DNA from: Rhodosalinus halophilus
GTDB taxonomy: Bacteria > Pseudomonadota > Alphaproteobacteria > Rhodobacterales > Rhodobacteraceae
Reading direction: 5' to 3'
DNA length: 64,000 nucleotides
NCBI RefSeq assembly: GCF_003298775.1
Contig: NZ_QNTQ01000008.1
Coordinates: 1-64,000 of the forward strand
The position numbers and the translations under genes are program-made. This document shows positions 52,980 to 62,956 of the stretch, one piece after another. Each line of letters begins with the position of its first letter. Position 1 is the first letter of the stretch. The notes below the pieces were generated by a model, which was not told the DNA's origin, searched no databases, and saw only the letters and a program-made list of their open reading frames with translations.

Positions 52980-53845
52980 GGCGGGGGGAGGTCCACCATC
53001 GCGCGGATGTCATCCGGGGTGCGTCCCTCGTCGCGGAGAGCGGCGATGGCGCGGGCGTCGTCGCGCTTGGCCAGGCGGCGGCCCGTCTCGTCGCGGATCA
53101 GGCGATGGTGGTGGTAGATCGGCGTCGGCAGGCCGAGGAGGCGCTGGAGCAGGACGTGGATGGCGGTGGCGGGTGCGAGATCCGCGCCGCGGATCACATG
53201 GGTGATCGCCTGGTCGGCGTCGTCGAGCACGACGGCGAGATGGTAGGCGGCGCCGAGGCCCCGGCGCGCAAGGGCGACGTCGCCGATCTCGCGCGTGAAA
53301 TGGTCCGGGCCGAGCGCGCCCGGCGGCTCTGCGACGCCGGTCTCGGTATAGGTGAGGGCGGCGCGGTCGAGCCCGGCCGCGGCGCCGGCGCGGGCCATGT
53401 CGAGCCGCAGCGCGCAGTCCCCTGGCATCGGCCCGACGGGCGGCGTGTCCGGGCGGCAGGTGCCGGGGTAGATCACCCCGTCGGGGCCGTGCAGGGGCGC
53501 GCCCTCCTGCGGCGCGCTCGCGGCGGCCTCGATGTCGCGGCGGGTGCAGTGGCAGGGGTAAAGGAGGCCGCGGTCCCAGAGCGCGGCGAGCGCGGCGCGG
53601 TAGCGCGGCAGGCGGTCCGACTGCCGCATCACGGGGCCGTCCCATGTGAGGCCGAGCCAGGCGAGGTCGCTCTCGATCTGCGCCGCCCAATGGGTGCGCG
53701 CGCGGCTCTGGTCGAGGTCGTCGAGGCGCAGGAGGAAGCTGCCCCCCGCCGCGCGGGCCGTGTCGTGGGCGAGCAGCGCGGAGTAGGCGTGCCCGAGGTG
53801 CAGCGGGCCGGTGGGCGAGGGGGCGAAGCGGGTGCGGAGGCTCAC
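52946..53845 (-). CDS. gluQ: Glutamyl-Q tRNA(Asp) synthetase
   Basis: GluQ attaches glutamate to the queuosine of tRNA-Asp. The 299-residue protein is a shortened glutamyl-tRNA synthetase: the HIGH-type motif in FAPSPTGPLHLGHAYSALLA, FLLRLDDLDQSRARTHWA, zinc ligands in LYPCHCTRRDI and YPGTCR, and the KMSKS-type GRRLAKRDDARAIAAL. The anticodon-binding domain is absent as in the family. The last 11 residues (PLLLGSNILGG) are encoded by the intergenic repeat, so the original C-terminus was extended or replaced. It depends on queuosine, made with Tgt from this window. Confidence 0.92.
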   Translation of the reverse strand: MSLRTRFAPSPTGPLHLGHAYSALLAHDTARAAGGSFLLRLDDLDQSRARTHWAAQIESDLAWLGLTWDGPVMRQSDRLPRYRAALAALWDRGLLYPCHCTRRDIEAAASAPQEGAPLHGPDGVIYPGTCRPDTPPVGPMPGDCALRLDMARAGAAAGLDRAALTYTETGVAEPPGALGPDHFTREIGDVALARRGLGAAYHLAVVLDDADQAITHVIRGADLAPATAIHVLLQRLLGLPTPIYHHHRLIRDETGRRLAKRDDARAIAALRDEGRTPDDIRAMVDLPPPLLLGSNILGG

Positions 53846-54456
53846 GCCTTCTCGAGGACGTAGACGAGGGCGCCGACGCCCTCGGCCGGGACGTGCTCCC
53901 CGTGCTCGCGGAAGCGGATGCGCGCGGCGCCGCTCTCAACGAGCGCGGTCACGTGGGCCTCGAAGGCGGGATCCTGCAGCGTGTTGTCGTTGAACGAGAA
54001 GCCGAAGAGCCCGCCCGCGGGGAGGAGCGTCCAGACCCGGTCGAAGGCGGCGAGCGGCGCGGCGCCCGAGCCGATCACGCCGATCGCGGCGGCCGCCGCG
54101 TAGCGCCCGGCGCGCTCGGTCATCGGGTCGTCGTCGCCGATGGCGTCGAGGGCGCGGTAGACGCCCTTGGCCCGCGCGACCTCAAGCATGCCGTCGGAGA
54201 CGTCCACGCCGTCGATGGTGGTGAAGCCCGCCTCGGCCAGCGCCTCGCCCGAGAGGCCGGTGCCGCAGCCGAAGTCGAGGATCGGGCGCGTGGGGTCGTC
54301 GATCGCGTGCGCGAGCGCCTCGGAGACGCGGCGCGGCGTGGCGTAGCCCGCGGCGCGCAGGTCGGCGTCGTATTGCGCGGCCCAGTCGTCGTAGAGGCGC
54401 CGCATCTCCTCGGCGCCCTCGGTCCTGTACACTCTGTCGAGAAATCCCTGTGTCAT
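53842..54456 (-). CDS. Class I SAM-dependent methyltransferase
   Basis: The 204-residue protein has motif I in PILDFGCGTGLSGEALAEAG, motif II in TIDGVDVSDGMLEVARAKGV and a late LLPAGGLFGFSFNDNTLQDP. It begins MTQGFLDRVYRTEGAEEMRR, similar to small methyltransferases annotated as WBSCR27-like. The stop overlaps the gluQ start by four bases, so both are translated together. The substrate is unknown. Confidence 0.82.
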   Translation of the reverse strand: MTQGFLDRVYRTEGAEEMRRLYDDWAAQYDADLRAAGYATPRRVSEALAHAIDDPTRPILDFGCGTGLSGEALAEAGFTTIDGVDVSDGMLEVARAKGVYRALDAIGDDDPMTERAGRYAAAAAIGVIGSGAAPLAAFDRVWTLLPAGGLFGFSFNDNTLQDPAFEAHVTALVESGAARIRFREHGEHVPAEGVGALVYVLEKA

Positions 54457-54478
54457 GCAGGGAAGCCTAACCGGCGCG

Positions 54479-55834
54479 TCACGCGGCGTCCAGCGCCGCC
54501 CCCGCGAGCCAGGCGCGCCAGGCGGCCTTGGCGCGGTCGGTGTAGGCGCGGTAGCGCTCCCGCCGGCCCTTGCGCCCGCCCTTGAGCCCCTCGACCGGGC
54601 GGAAGAGGCCGAAGTTCACGTTCATGGGCTGGAAGGTCTTCGCCTCCGCGCCGCCGGTGATGTGATGCACGAGCGCGCCCATGGCGCTGTCGGCGGGTGC
54701 GGTGGGCAGCGGGCGGCCGAGGATCTCGGCCGCGGCGAGGCGCCCCGCGAGAAGGCCCATGGCCGCGGATTCGACGTAGCCCTCCACCCCGGTGATCTGC
54801 CCGGCGAAGCGGATGTTGGGCCGCGCGCGCAGGCGGAGCTGATCGTCGAGAAGCGTCGGCGAGTTGAGGAAGGTGTTGCGGTGGATGCCGCCGAGGCGGG
54901 CGAAGCGCGCCTCCTCCAGTCCGGGAATCATCCGGAAGACAGAAGTTTGCGCGCCGTACTTCATCTTCGTCTGGAAGCCCACGATGTTGTAGAGCGTCCC
55001 CAGCGCGTTGTCGCGGCGGAGTTGCACGACGGCGTGGGGCTTTTCGTCCGGCTTGTGCGGATTGGTCAGGCCCACGGGTTTCATCGGGCCATGACGCAGG
55101 GTCTCGCGCCCGCGTTCGGCCATCACCTCGATCGGCAGGCAGCCATCGAAGTAATCCGCCGTCTCGCCCTCGTGGAACTCGGTCTTGTCGGCCGCGAGAA
55201 GCGCGTCGATGAAGGCCTCGTACTGGTCCTTCGTCATGGGGCAGTTGATGTAGGCGGTGCGCTCCTCCTCGGTCTCGCCCTTGTCGTAGCGCGACTGCCG
55301 CCAGGCGGTCCCCATGTCGATGCTCTCGGCGTAGACGATGGGCGCGATGGCGTCGAAGAAGGCGAGCTGATCGGCGCCCGTCGCCCGCGCGATCGCCTCG
55401 CCCAGAGCGGGCGAGGTCAGCGGACCGGTGGCGAAGATCCAGCGGCCTTCCTCGGGAAGTTCCGTGATTTCCGACTCTTCGACGGTGACCTTCGGGTGGG
55501 ACTTGAGCCGGGCCGTCACCTCCTCGGCGAAGGGGTCGCGGTCCACGGCGAGCGCGCCGCCCGCGGGCAGGCGGTGGCGGTCGGCGGTGGTCATCACCAA
55601 GCCTTGCGCCGCGCGCATCTCCCAGTGGAGTTGGCCCACGGCGTTCTCCGCGTCGTCGTCGGAGCGGAAGGAGTTCGAACAGACCATCTCGGCCAGGTGG
55701 CCCGTGCGATGCGCGAAGGTGCCGACCGTGGGCCGCATCTCGTGCAGCACCACCTCCACGCCCATTTCCGCGGCCTGCCAGGCGGCTTCCGAGCCGGCCA
55801 TGCCGCCGCCCACGATATGCAGCTTTTCCGTCAT
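54479..55834 (-). CDS. trmFO: Folate/FAD-dependent tRNA (uracil-54) C5-methyltransferase
   Basis: TrmFO makes ribothymidine 54 in tRNA with methylene-tetrahydrofolate. I take ATG 55834 ([20 protein letters not shown]). The 451-residue protein has the FAD site at its start, [18 protein letters not shown] with the catalytic cysteine, [36 protein letters not shown] and [20 protein letters not shown]. Length is normal. It ends 22 bases before the methyltransferase gene start on the same strand. Confidence 0.95.
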   Translation of the reverse strand: MTEKLHIVGGGMAGSEAAWQAAEMGVEVVLHEMRPTVGTFAHRTGHLAEMVCSNSFRSDDDAENAVGQLHWEMRAAQGLVMTTADRHRLPAGGALAVDRDPFAEEVTARLKSHPKVTVEESEITELPEEGRWIFATGPLTSPALGEAIARATGADQLAFFDAIAPIVYAESIDMGTAWRQSRYDKGETEEERTAYINCPMTKDQYEAFIDALLAADKTEFHEGETADYFDGCLPIEVMAERGRETLRHGPMKPVGLTNPHKPDEKPHAVVQLRRDNALGTLYNIVGFQTKMKYGAQTSVFRMIPGLEEARFARLGGIHRNTFLNSPTLLDDQLRLRARPNIRFAGQITGVEGYVESAAMGLLAGRLAAAEILGRPLPTAPADSAMGALVHHITGGAEAKTFQPMNVNFGLFRPVEGLKGGRKGRRERYRAYTDRAKAAWRAWLAGAALDAA

Positions 55835-55874
55835 GCGCGCCGATCTAGGCTCCTTGCGGGGGCTTGTCACGGGG

Positions 55875-56660
55875 TCACTGGCGCCAGTCGGGCGCGCGCT
55901 TTTCGAGAAAGGCCGCGATGCCCTCGTTCGTGTCGCTGTTCAGCATGTTCTCGACCATGGCCGCGCCGGTGAAGTCGTAGGCCTGTTCGAGCGGCATCTC
56001 CGCCTGGCGGTAGAAGCCCTGCTTGCCGATCTTCACCGCGCTGCCGAGCTTCGAGGCGATCGTGCCCGCCAGTGCCTCCGCCTCCGTCTCGAGCTGCTCG
56101 GGCGGGACCACGCGGTTGACGAGTCCGAGCTCGCGGGCGCGGGTGGCGTCCACGAATTCGCCCGTCACCAGCATCTCGAAGGCGTGCTTCAGAGGCACGT
56201 TGCGCGACAGCGCCACCATCGGCGTGGAGCAGAACAGCCCGATGTTCACGCCGTTGACGCCGAAGCGGGTGCCTTCGGCCGCCACCGCAAGATCGCAGGA
56301 GGCGACGAGCTGGCAGCCCGCGGCGGTGGCGATGCCGTGGACCTGTGCGATCACCGGCTGCGGCACCTCGCGGATGGTCTGCATCATCGTGGCGCAGCGC
56401 CGGAAGAGATCGTCGAAATAGCTCGCGCCGCCGTCCTCGGCCTGCCGTCCGGCCTGCATCTCCTTCAGGTCGTGGCCGGCGCAGAAGGCCTTGCCGCGGC
56501 CCGACAGGATCACGGCGCGAATCGCGCGATCCTCCTTCAGGGCGTCGAAGGCGGCCTGCAACTCGGCCAGCATCGCGTCGGAGAGCGCGTTGAGCCGCTC
56601 GGGCGCGGCCATGGTGAGGCGGGCGACGGCGCCGTCGTCCTCGCGTTCCAGTATGGTCAT
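55875..56660 (-). CDS. Enoyl-CoA hydratase/isomerase family protein
   Basis: The start at ATG 56660 is preceded by GGAGGACAAG. The 261-residue crotonase has [20 protein letters not shown], the oxyanion segment [40 protein letters not shown] and [20 protein letters not shown], where the usual catalytic glutamate pair is not clear. The C-terminal [18 protein letters not shown] is typical of the ECHDC3-like group. It is divergent from the thioesterase gene, and both may handle acyl-CoA esters. Confidence 0.83.
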   Translation of the reverse strand: MTILEREDDGAVARLTMAAPERLNALSDAMLAELQAAFDALKEDRAIRAVILSGRGKAFCAGHDLKEMQAGRQAEDGGASYFDDLFRRCATMMQTIREVPQPVIAQVHGIATAAGCQLVASCDLAVAAEGTRFGVNGVNIGLFCSTPMVALSRNVPLKHAFEMLVTGEFVDATRARELGLVNRVVPPEQLETEAEALAGTIASKLGSAVKIGKQGFYRQAEMPLEQAYDFTGAAMVENMLNSDTNEGIAAFLEKRAPDWRQ

Positions 56661-56717
56661 CTTGTCCTCCACTCCGCTTCGCGCCAACTCTAGGCGTCAC
56701 GAAAGGCGGAGGAAAGC

Positions 56718-57158
56718 ATGGCGGACGGCGCTCAGGGACTTCGGATGGACGCGGAGGCGCTCGCGGCCTTCATGGCGCGCGCGTTTCCGCAGGTGGCCGC
56801 CGATTTCGCGATCGAGCGGGTGGCGCCGCGCGAGATCGAGGTGCGGCTGCGGGTGGACGAGCGGCACCTGCGCCCGGGCGGCACCGTCTCGGGGCCGTCG
56901 ATGTTCGCGCTGGCCGACGTCTCGGTCTATCTTGCGGTGCTGGCCATGATCGGGCCGGAGGCGCTCGCCGTGACCACCGGCTGCTCGATGGACTTCATGC
57001 GCAAGCCCGCCGCGGCCACGGACATGATCGCGCGCTGCCGGCTGCTGAAGCTCGGTCGCGCGCTGGCGGTGGGCGACGTGCTGGTCTTCTCGGAGGGCAT
57101 GGAAGAGCCGGTGGCGCGGGCGACGATGACCTATTCGATCCCGCCCGCGCGCGGCTGA
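56718..57158 (+). CDS. PaaI-type acyl-CoA thioesterase
   Basis: The 146-residue hot-dog protein starts at ATG 56718 after GGAGGAAAGC. Family features are HLRPGGTVSGPSMFALADVS with the catalytic Asp, TTGCSMDFMRKPAAATDMIA and ARATMTYSIPP. Such enzymes hydrolyse acyl- or aryl-CoA esters in the cytoplasm. It is divergent from the enoyl-CoA hydratase gene with a 57-base shared promoter region. Confidence 0.85.
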   Translation: MADGAQGLRMDAEALAAFMARAFPQVAADFAIERVAPREIEVRLRVDERHLRPGGTVSGPSMFALADVSVYLAVLAMIGPEALAVTTGCSMDFMRKPAAATDMIARCRLLKLGRALAVGDVLVFSEGMEEPVARATMTYSIPPARG

Positions 57159-57304
57159 GGCGCGCTCCCTGGCCCTGACGGGCCGCGTCGCTCTTGCGAG
57201 GACCGACCGGAGGGAGGGACGAGCGCCCGCGGCGTCCGCGCGATTGACCCTGCCCGGGCCGCGTGCCATCCAGAACGGCGGAAGATGACGGGAGACGCCG
57301 GCCC

Positions 57305-58681
57305 ATGAAGGTCATCATCTGCGGCGCGGGCCAGGTGGGCTGGCAGATCGCGCGCCATCTCTCGGGCGAGAAGAACGACGTCACCGTCGTGGACAACAAC
57401 GCCGATCTGGTGCGCCGCGCGACCGATGCGCTCGACGTGCAGGGCATCGCCGGGCATGCCTCCTATCCCGACATCCTGGACCGGGCCGGCGCGCGTGACG
57501 CCGACATGATCATCGCCGCCACCTATTCGGACGAGGTCAACATGGTGACCTGCCAGGTGGCGCATTCGGTCTTTTCCATCCCGCGCAAGATCGCGCGGCT
57601 CCGCGCGCAGAGCTATCTGACCGCGATCTACTCGGACCTTTACCGGCGCGACCACATGCCCATCGACGTGGTGATCAGCCCCGAACGCGAGGTCGCGGAC
57701 GCCGCGCTGCGCCGGGTCTCGAGACCCTCGGCCTTCGACGCGGAGAGCTTTCTGGGCGGCGGTGCGCAGCTTCTGGGGCTGCGGCTGACCGAGGCCTGCC
57801 CGGTCATCAACACGCCGCTGCGGCAGCTCACGGATCTCTTCTCGACGCTGCGCGCGGTGGTCGTGGGCGTGCGCCGGGAGGGCACGCTCTTCGCGCCCGA
57901 GCCCAACGACCAGCTCTTCGCCGGCGACGCCTGCTACGTCGTCGCGCATGCCGAGGACATCGACCGCACGCTGGAGATCTTCGGCAAGTCCAGCAAGCGC
58001 ACCGAGCGCGTGGTGCTCGTGGGCGGCGGCAACGTCGGGCTCACGGTGGCCAAGGCGCTCGAGGCGCGCCCCGAGCGGATCCGCGCCAAGGTGATCGAGC
58101 GCGACCGCGCCGCGGCGGAGCGCGCGGCCGACGATCTGGAGCGCACGATCGTGCTCAACGGCGACGGCCTGGATGTCGGGCTGCTGAACGAGGCCAACAT
58201 CGCGCGGGCGGACTCGGTGCTCTGCGTGACGGACGACGACAAGACCAACATGCTGGTCGCCGTGCGCGCCAAGTCGCTGGGCTGTCCCATGGCCATCGCC
58301 CTCGTCAACGACCCCACGCTCGAGCCGCTGATGGAGCCCCTGGGGATCGACGCCTACATCAACCCGCGCGCCACCACGGTGAGCTCGATCCTGCGGCATA
58401 TCCGGCACGGCCGGGTGCGCGACGTCTATTCCATCGGCGACGCCGAGGCCGAGGTGATCGAGGCCGAGGTGCTCTCCACCTCGCCGATCTCCGGCCAGCG
58501 CATCCGCGACGTGGATTTCCCCGAGGGCGTGCTCGTGGGCGCGGTGCAGAAGGGCGAAAGGATCGTCAAACCCGAGGCGGGCACGCGCATCGACGAGGGC
58601 GACGTGATCGTGATCTTCGCGCTCGCCAAGGATGTCCCCGAGGTCGAGCGCCTGCTGCAGGTCTCGATCGACTACTTCTGA
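57305..58681 (+). CDS. trkA: Trk potassium transport regulatory subunit TrkA
   Basis: The 458-residue cytoplasmic protein has two RCK units. The first begins MKVIICGAGQVGWQIARHLS with VTVVDNNADLVRRATDALDV; the second has VVLVGGGNVGLTVAKALEAR. Each is followed by a TrkA-C domain (about 140-215 and 370-455). NAD(H) or ATP binding gates TrkH. TrkH follows after four bases, then hfq and hflX, the conserved alphaproteobacterial order. Confidence 0.94.
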   Translation: MKVIICGAGQVGWQIARHLSGEKNDVTVVDNNADLVRRATDALDVQGIAGHASYPDILDRAGARDADMIIAATYSDEVNMVTCQVAHSVFSIPRKIARLRAQSYLTAIYSDLYRRDHMPIDVVISPEREVADAALRRVSRPSAFDAESFLGGGAQLLGLRLTEACPVINTPLRQLTDLFSTLRAVVVGVRREGTLFAPEPNDQLFAGDACYVVAHAEDIDRTLEIFGKSSKRTERVVLVGGGNVGLTVAKALEARPERIRAKVIERDRAAAERAADDLERTIVLNGDGLDVGLLNEANIARADSVLCVTDDDKTNMLVAVRAKSLGCPMAIALVNDPTLEPLMEPLGIDAYINPRATTVSSILRHIRHGRVRDVYSIGDAEAEVIEAEVLSTSPISGQRIRDVDFPEGVLVGAVQKGERIVKPEAGTRIDEGDVIVIFALAKDVPEVERLLQVSIDYF

Positions 58682-58685
58682 GCCG

Positions 58686-60197
58686 ATGGCCCGGCTCTGG
58701 CGGCTTCCGCTGTTTCTGTTGCTCGCAGGGGCGGTCTCGGTCTCGATGCTGGCGCCGGCCGCCGTCGCGCTTGCGCGCGAGGAGTTCCACGTCGCGCGCA
58801 GCTTCTTCTACGCCGGCCTGCTCGGCACGCTGATCGTGGCCCTGATCGCGGTGGCGCGGGCCGGCCGCCCGCCCGAGCGCGACGCGCCGCGGCAACTGCT
58901 CGCGCTGCTGGCGGGCTTCGTGCTGCTGCCCGTGGGGCTGGCCGTCCCCTTCCACGAGGCGGTGCGGACGACGAGCTTTCTCAACGCCTATCTCGAGATG
59001 GTCTCCTGCCTGACCACCACGGGCGTGCCGATCTTCGAGCCGGGGCGGCTGTCGCCCGCGTTGCACCTCTGGCGGGCGCAGGTGGGCTGGATGGGCGGCT
59101 TCGTGATCTGGACCGCGGCGGTGGCGATCCTCGCGCCGCTCTCGCTGGGGGGCTTCGAGGTCACCGCCTCGGGAGAGCCAGGGCGGGCGGATCCGCGCCA
59201 GCCGGCGATGGCGACCGCGGCGCCGGCCACGCGGCTCGCGCGCGCCGCGCGGCGCCTCGCGCCCGTCTATGCCGCCCTGACCCTTGTGCTCTGGCTCATG
59301 CTCATGGCGCTCGGCGAGGCGCCCATGACCGCCGCGATCCACGCGATGGCGACGATTTCCACCTCCGGCATCTCGGACGCCGGCGGGCCGGTGGGCGCCA
59401 CGGCGGGCTTCTGGGCCGAGGCGGTCATCTTCGCCTTTCTCTTCTTCGCGCTCTCGCGGCTCACTTTCTCGTCCGACACCCTGGCCAGCGCGCGCACGCG
59501 CCTGTCGCAGGATCCCGAGTTCCGCCTGGGCCTCGTGCTTGTGCTGGGCGTGCCGCTCGTGCTCTTCCTGCGGCACTGGGCGGGCGCCTACGAGGTCGAC
59601 CAGGAGGAGAACCTGGCCCAGGCGCTGCGGGCGCATTGGGGCGCCAGCTTCACCGTGCTCTCCTTTCTGAGCACCACGGGCTTCGTCAGCAGCGGCTGGG
59701 GGGCCGCGCAGGTCTGGTCGGGGCTGGGCACGCCGGGCATGATCCTGATGGGGCTCGCGATGCTGGGCGGGGGCGTGGCGACCACGGCGGGCGGCGTGAA
59801 GCTTCTGCGGATCTATGCGCTCTATTTGCACGGTCTGCGCGAGATGGAGAAACTCGTGCATCCGTCGTCTGTCGGCCGCGCAGGCGGTTTCTCGCGCAGG
59901 TTGCGCCGGCAGGGCGCCTTCATCGCCTTCGTCTTCTTCATGCTCTTCGCGCTCAGCCTCACGGTCACGAGTCTGCTTTTCGCCGTCCTGGGCAGCAGTT
60001 TCGAGGAGGCCGTCGTGCTGGCGATCGCGGCGCTCACGACGACGGGGCCGCTTGTGATCTGGGCGCCCGAGACGCCGATCCTGGTGATCGAGCTGTCGCA
60101 GGGCGGCAAGCTCCTGCTCGCCGGCGCGATGGTGCTCGGCCGCTTCGAGCTGCTGGCGATCATCGCGCTGATCTCGCCGGCGCTGTGGCGCCGCTGA
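58686..60197 (+). CDS. trkH: Trk potassium transporter membrane subunit TrkH
   Basis: The 503-residue membrane protein starts at ATG 58686, four bases after trkA. It has about ten to twelve membrane segments and the four pore loops of the SKT family with selectivity glycine residues: LEMVSCLTTTGVPIF, AMATISTSGISDAG, VLSFLSTTGFVSSGWG and AIAALTTTGPLVIW. The cytoplasmic loop near FSRRLRRQGAF is basic. It imports K+ with TrkA bound inside. Confidence 0.93.
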   Translation: MARLWRLPLFLLLAGAVSVSMLAPAAVALAREEFHVARSFFYAGLLGTLIVALIAVARAGRPPERDAPRQLLALLAGFVLLPVGLAVPFHEAVRTTSFLNAYLEMVSCLTTTGVPIFEPGRLSPALHLWRAQVGWMGGFVIWTAAVAILAPLSLGGFEVTASGEPGRADPRQPAMATAAPATRLARAARRLAPVYAALTLVLWLMLMALGEAPMTAAIHAMATISTSGISDAGGPVGATAGFWAEAVIFAFLFFALSRLTFSSDTLASARTRLSQDPEFRLGLVLVLGVPLVLFLRHWAGAYEVDQEENLAQALRAHWGASFTVLSFLSTTGFVSSGWGAAQVWSGLGTPGMILMGLAMLGGGVATTAGGVKLLRIYALYLHGLREMEKLVHPSSVGRAGGFSRRLRRQGAFIAFVFFMLFALSLTVTSLLFAVLGSSFEEAVVLAIAALTTTGPLVIWAPETPILVIELSQGGKLLLAGAMVLGRFELLAIIALISPALWRR

Positions 60198-60364
60198 CGC
60201 GCGGGATTTAGGGGCTGGAAACTCCGTCGCTTGCATCCCATACTTGTCCTTCGGATACCATGCCGCATCACGGCGCATATCGGGCGCCGTGCAAGGACAC
60301 GCCATAAGACCCGGCTGGAACGACGACGTCCCGCAGGGATCAGAAGGAAAAAAAGGGACACTCA

Positions 60365-60604
60365 ATGGCTTCGGACCGCCAGAATCTTCAGGACACCTTC
60401 CTCAACCATGTGCGCAAGACGAAGGTGCCTGTGACGGTCTTTCTCATCAACGGGGTGAAGCTTCAGGGCGTGATTACCTGGTTCGACAATTTCTGCGTGC
60501 TGCTGCGCCGCGACGGACAGTCGCAGCTTGTCTACAAGCACGCGATCTCGACCGTCATGCCCTCGCAACCGATCAATCTCTACGACGGCGACGACAATAG
60601 CTGA
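60365..60604 (+). CDS. hfq: RNA chaperone Hfq
   Basis: The 79-residue protein has Sm1 ([20 protein letters not shown]), [20 protein letters not shown] and Sm2 ending in [16 protein letters not shown]. It forms the hexamer that pairs small RNAs with mRNAs. The C-terminal tail is very short (YDGDDNS), usual in alphaproteobacteria. A purine-rich stretch (AGAAGGAAAAAAAGGGA) precedes the start. The gap after trkH is 167 bases and should carry its promoter. Confidence 0.97.
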   Translation: MASDRQNLQDTFLNHVRKTKVPVTVFLINGVKLQGVITWFDNFCVLLRRDGQSQLVYKHAISTVMPSQPINLYDGDDNS

Positions 60605-61880
60605 CACGGGCGATACCGGCACCACGCGCGCGGCGGTCCTGCACCCCGACATCCGGACTGCGCCCGGCCGGCGTGACCCGCGCTACGCGCTCGAGGAGGC
60701 GGTGGCGCTGGCCGAGGCGTTGCCGGGCCTGTCGGTCGAGTGGGCCGAAACCGTCCGCCTGCCCAGGGCCCACCCCGGCACCTTCTTCGGCTCCGGCAAG
60801 ATCGAGGAGATCGGCGCGCGTCTGAAGGAGGACGGCATCGAGCTGGTGCTGATCGACGGGCCGGTGACGCCGGTGCAGCAGCGCAACCTCGAACGCGCCT
60901 GGAAGGTCAAGCTGCTCGACCGCACGGGGCTCATTCTCGAGATCTTTTCCGATCGTGCCGCCACCCGCGAGGGCGTGCTTCAGGTCGAGATGGCGGCGCT
61001 GTCCTATCAGCGCACCCGGCTCGTCCGCGCCTGGACGCACCTCGAGCGGCAGAGGGGCGGGCTGGGCTTCGTGGGCGGTCCCGGCGAGACGCAGATCGAG
61101 GCCGACCGCCGCGCGATCGACGAACAGCTCGTCCGCCTGCGCCGCCAGCTCGACAAGGTGGTCAAGACCCGCACGCTGCACCGCGCCGCGCGCGCCAAGG
61201 TGCCCTATCCGATCGTCGCGCTCGTGGGTTATACGAACGCGGGAAAATCCACCCTCTTCAATCGCCTGACCGGGGCGGAGGTCATGGCCAAGGACATGCT
61301 CTTCGCCACGCTCGACCCCACCATGCGGGCGATCCGGCTGCCGGAGGGGCCCGAGGTGATCCTGTCGGACACGGTGGGCTTCATCTCGGACCTGCCCACC
61401 GAGCTGGTCGCCGCCTTCCGCGCCACGCTGGAGGAAGTGCTCGAGGCGGATCTGGTCCTCCACGTCCGCGACATCTCGCATCCCGAGACAGAGGATCAGA
61501 AGCGCGACGTCGAGACGATCCTCGAGGATCTGGGCGTCCTGGAGGCGACGCCAAAGATCGAGGTCTGGAACAAGCTCGACCTTCTGCCGGCCGACCAGGC
61601 GGAGGCGGCGCGCGCGACGGCGGCGCGACGGGCCGAGGTGGTCGCGCTCTCTGCGCTGTCGGGCGAGGGGATGGCGGATCTGACCGGGGCGATGGGGCGC
61701 GCGCTCGAGGGCGAGCGACGCGAGGAATCCCTGCACCTGGGCTTCGACGACGGCCGCCGCCGCGCCTGGCTTTTCGAAAAGGGCGTCGTGCTCGACGAGT
61801 CGCAGGACGAGGCCGGACATCACCTGCGCGTGCGCTGGTCGCCCAAGCAGGCGGCGCAGTTCCGCGCGATGGCGGGCTGA
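60528..61880 (+). CDS. hflX: Ribosome-associated GTPase HflX (start uncertain)
   Basis: HflX splits stalled 70S ribosomes. The protein has the HflX N-domain ([60 protein letters not shown]), G1 in [21 protein letters not shown]3 in [20 protein letters not shown] and G4 in NKLD. Family-like residues begin at about 60612 ([10 protein letters not shown]), yet no ATG or GTG lies close before. The listed start is a TTG deep inside hfq; an ATA at 60597 overlapping the hfq stop is an alternative, and a GTG at 60699 would cut the domain. The true start needs N-terminal data; the rest is certain. Confidence 0.9.
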   Translation: MSTSTRSRPSCPRNRSISTTATTIADTGDTGTTRAAVLHPDIRTAPGRRDPRYALEEAVALAEALPGLSVEWAETVRLPRAHPGTFFGSGKIEEIGARLKEDGIELVLIDGPVTPVQQRNLERAWKVKLLDRTGLILEIFSDRAATREGVLQVEMAALSYQRTRLVRAWTHLERQRGGLGFVGGPGETQIEADRRAIDEQLVRLRRQLDKVVKTRTLHRAARAKVPYPIVALVGYTNAGKSTLFNRLTGAEVMAKDMLFATLDPTMRAIRLPEGPEVILSDTVGFISDLPTELVAAFRATLEEVLEADLVLHVRDISHPETEDQKRDVETILEDLGVLEATPKIEVWNKLDLLPADQAEAARATAARRAEVVALSALSGEGMADLTGAMGRALEGERREESLHLGFDDGRRRAWLFEKGVVLDESQDEAGHHLRVRWSPKQAAQFRAMAG

Positions 61881-61911
61881 GCGAGAACGCCCGGCAGGGC
61901 GGCCGAGCGGC

Positions 61912-62886
61912 TCATCGCCCCTTGCGGGGCTCTTCGCACGTTTCGAAACCCAGCGTTCTGAGCGGGTTGCGATGCCGCTCGGACCAGGCCAACAGCCCCT
62001 GCGCGAGGCGGCCTGCGGGACTGTCCTCGGCGTCGCTGTCGCGCATCACGGTCCACCAGTCGAGCGCGAACTCTTCCTCGCTCGTGGCGCGGGTGACGAG
62101 CGTGCCGTCGGCGACCTCGGGCTCCACCGCCCAGCGGCTGAAGAGCCCCACGCCGAAGCCCGCGCGGATAAGGTCGATCGCCGCTTCCGGCGTGGGCATG
62201 GCGCGCACGTTGCGCAGCGGCGCGTTCGGGCGGCCCAGCAGCGCCTCCCACTCGAAGCCGGGCTCGGCCGAGATCGGATAGGTGAAGAGCCGGTCGTCGC
62301 CGATCACCCGGCTGTCCACGATCCGCTCCGCCGCCAGCCGGTGCGCCGGCGCCATCGCGACGACCAGCGGGTCCGAGCCCAGCCGGAACCAGCGCAGCCG
62401 GGGCATGGCGGCGGGGCGGCCATAGACCGTCACGACATCCACCGCGCCCTCGGCGAGGCTGGTGAAGGGCCGCGCCGTCGCCTCGCCCGACAGATCGACG
62501 GTGAGTTCGGGCGCGCGCTCCGCGAGGTAGGCCAGGAAATCCGGCAACCAGTGCCAGCGGCTGTAGGTCGCCTGACCCAGCCGGACGAGCCGGCGGTCGC
62601 CGGACTGCCGCGCCTCGATCTCGCGTTCGAGGCGGGCGAGTTCGCCCAGTGTACGCGCGGCGAAATCGCGCAGCTTGTCGCCCTCGGGGGTGAGCGTGAC
62701 GCCCCCGCCCGGGGCGCGCCGGGTGAGCCGCGCGCCGAGCCGCCGCTCCGCCTCGCGCAGCCGGTGGCTGACGGCCGACTGGGTGACGCCCAGCCGCGTG
62801 GCAGCCGCGGTGAGCGTGCCGGTCTCGGCGAGCGCGTCGAGCACGGCGAGATGGTTCAGGTTGAGGCGCGGCAGCATGCCGGCCAT
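61912..62886 (-). CDS. LysR-family transcriptional regulator
   Basis: The 324-residue protein starts at ATG 62886 (or 62877). The winged helix is LNLNHLAVLDALAETGTLTA, AATRLGVTQSAVSHRLREAE and RRLGARLTRRAPGGGVTLTP; the effector domain begins near RRLVRLGQATYSRWHWLPDF. The latter resembles MetR, whose ligand is homocysteine. It is divergent from an EamA-type exporter, with a dyad at 62909-62928 between them, so it probably controls that exporter and itself. Confidence 0.87.
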   Translation of the reverse strand: MAGMLPRLNLNHLAVLDALAETGTLTAAATRLGVTQSAVSHRLREAERRLGARLTRRAPGGGVTLTPEGDKLRDFAARTLGELARLEREIEARQSGDRRLVRLGQATYSRWHWLPDFLAYLAERAPELTVDLSGEATARPFTSLAEGAVDVVTVYGRPAAMPRLRWFRLGSDPLVVAMAPAHRLAAERIVDSRVIGDDRLFTYPISAEPGFEWEALLGRPNAPLRNVRAMPTPEAAIDLIRAGFGVGLFSRWAVEPEVADGTLVTRATSEEEFALDWWTVMRDSDAEDSPAGRLAQGLLAWSERHRNPLRTLGFETCEEPRKGR

Positions 62887-62908
62887 TAGATCATTTCATG
62901 GCGCTTCT

Positions 62909-62928
62909 GAGAATTCGGAATTTTTCTC
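62909..62928. promoter_or_regulatory. Possible LysR binding dyad
   Basis: GAGAA (62909-62913) and TTCTC (62924-62928) form an inverted repeat with a 10-base AT-rich centre containing GAATTC, in the 70-base gap between the LysR and EamA genes. The position fits a LysR site, but the arms are short. Confidence 0.35.
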
Positions 62929-62956
62929 CGGCCTGCCTTGCGGGTAGAGCAGGCGC

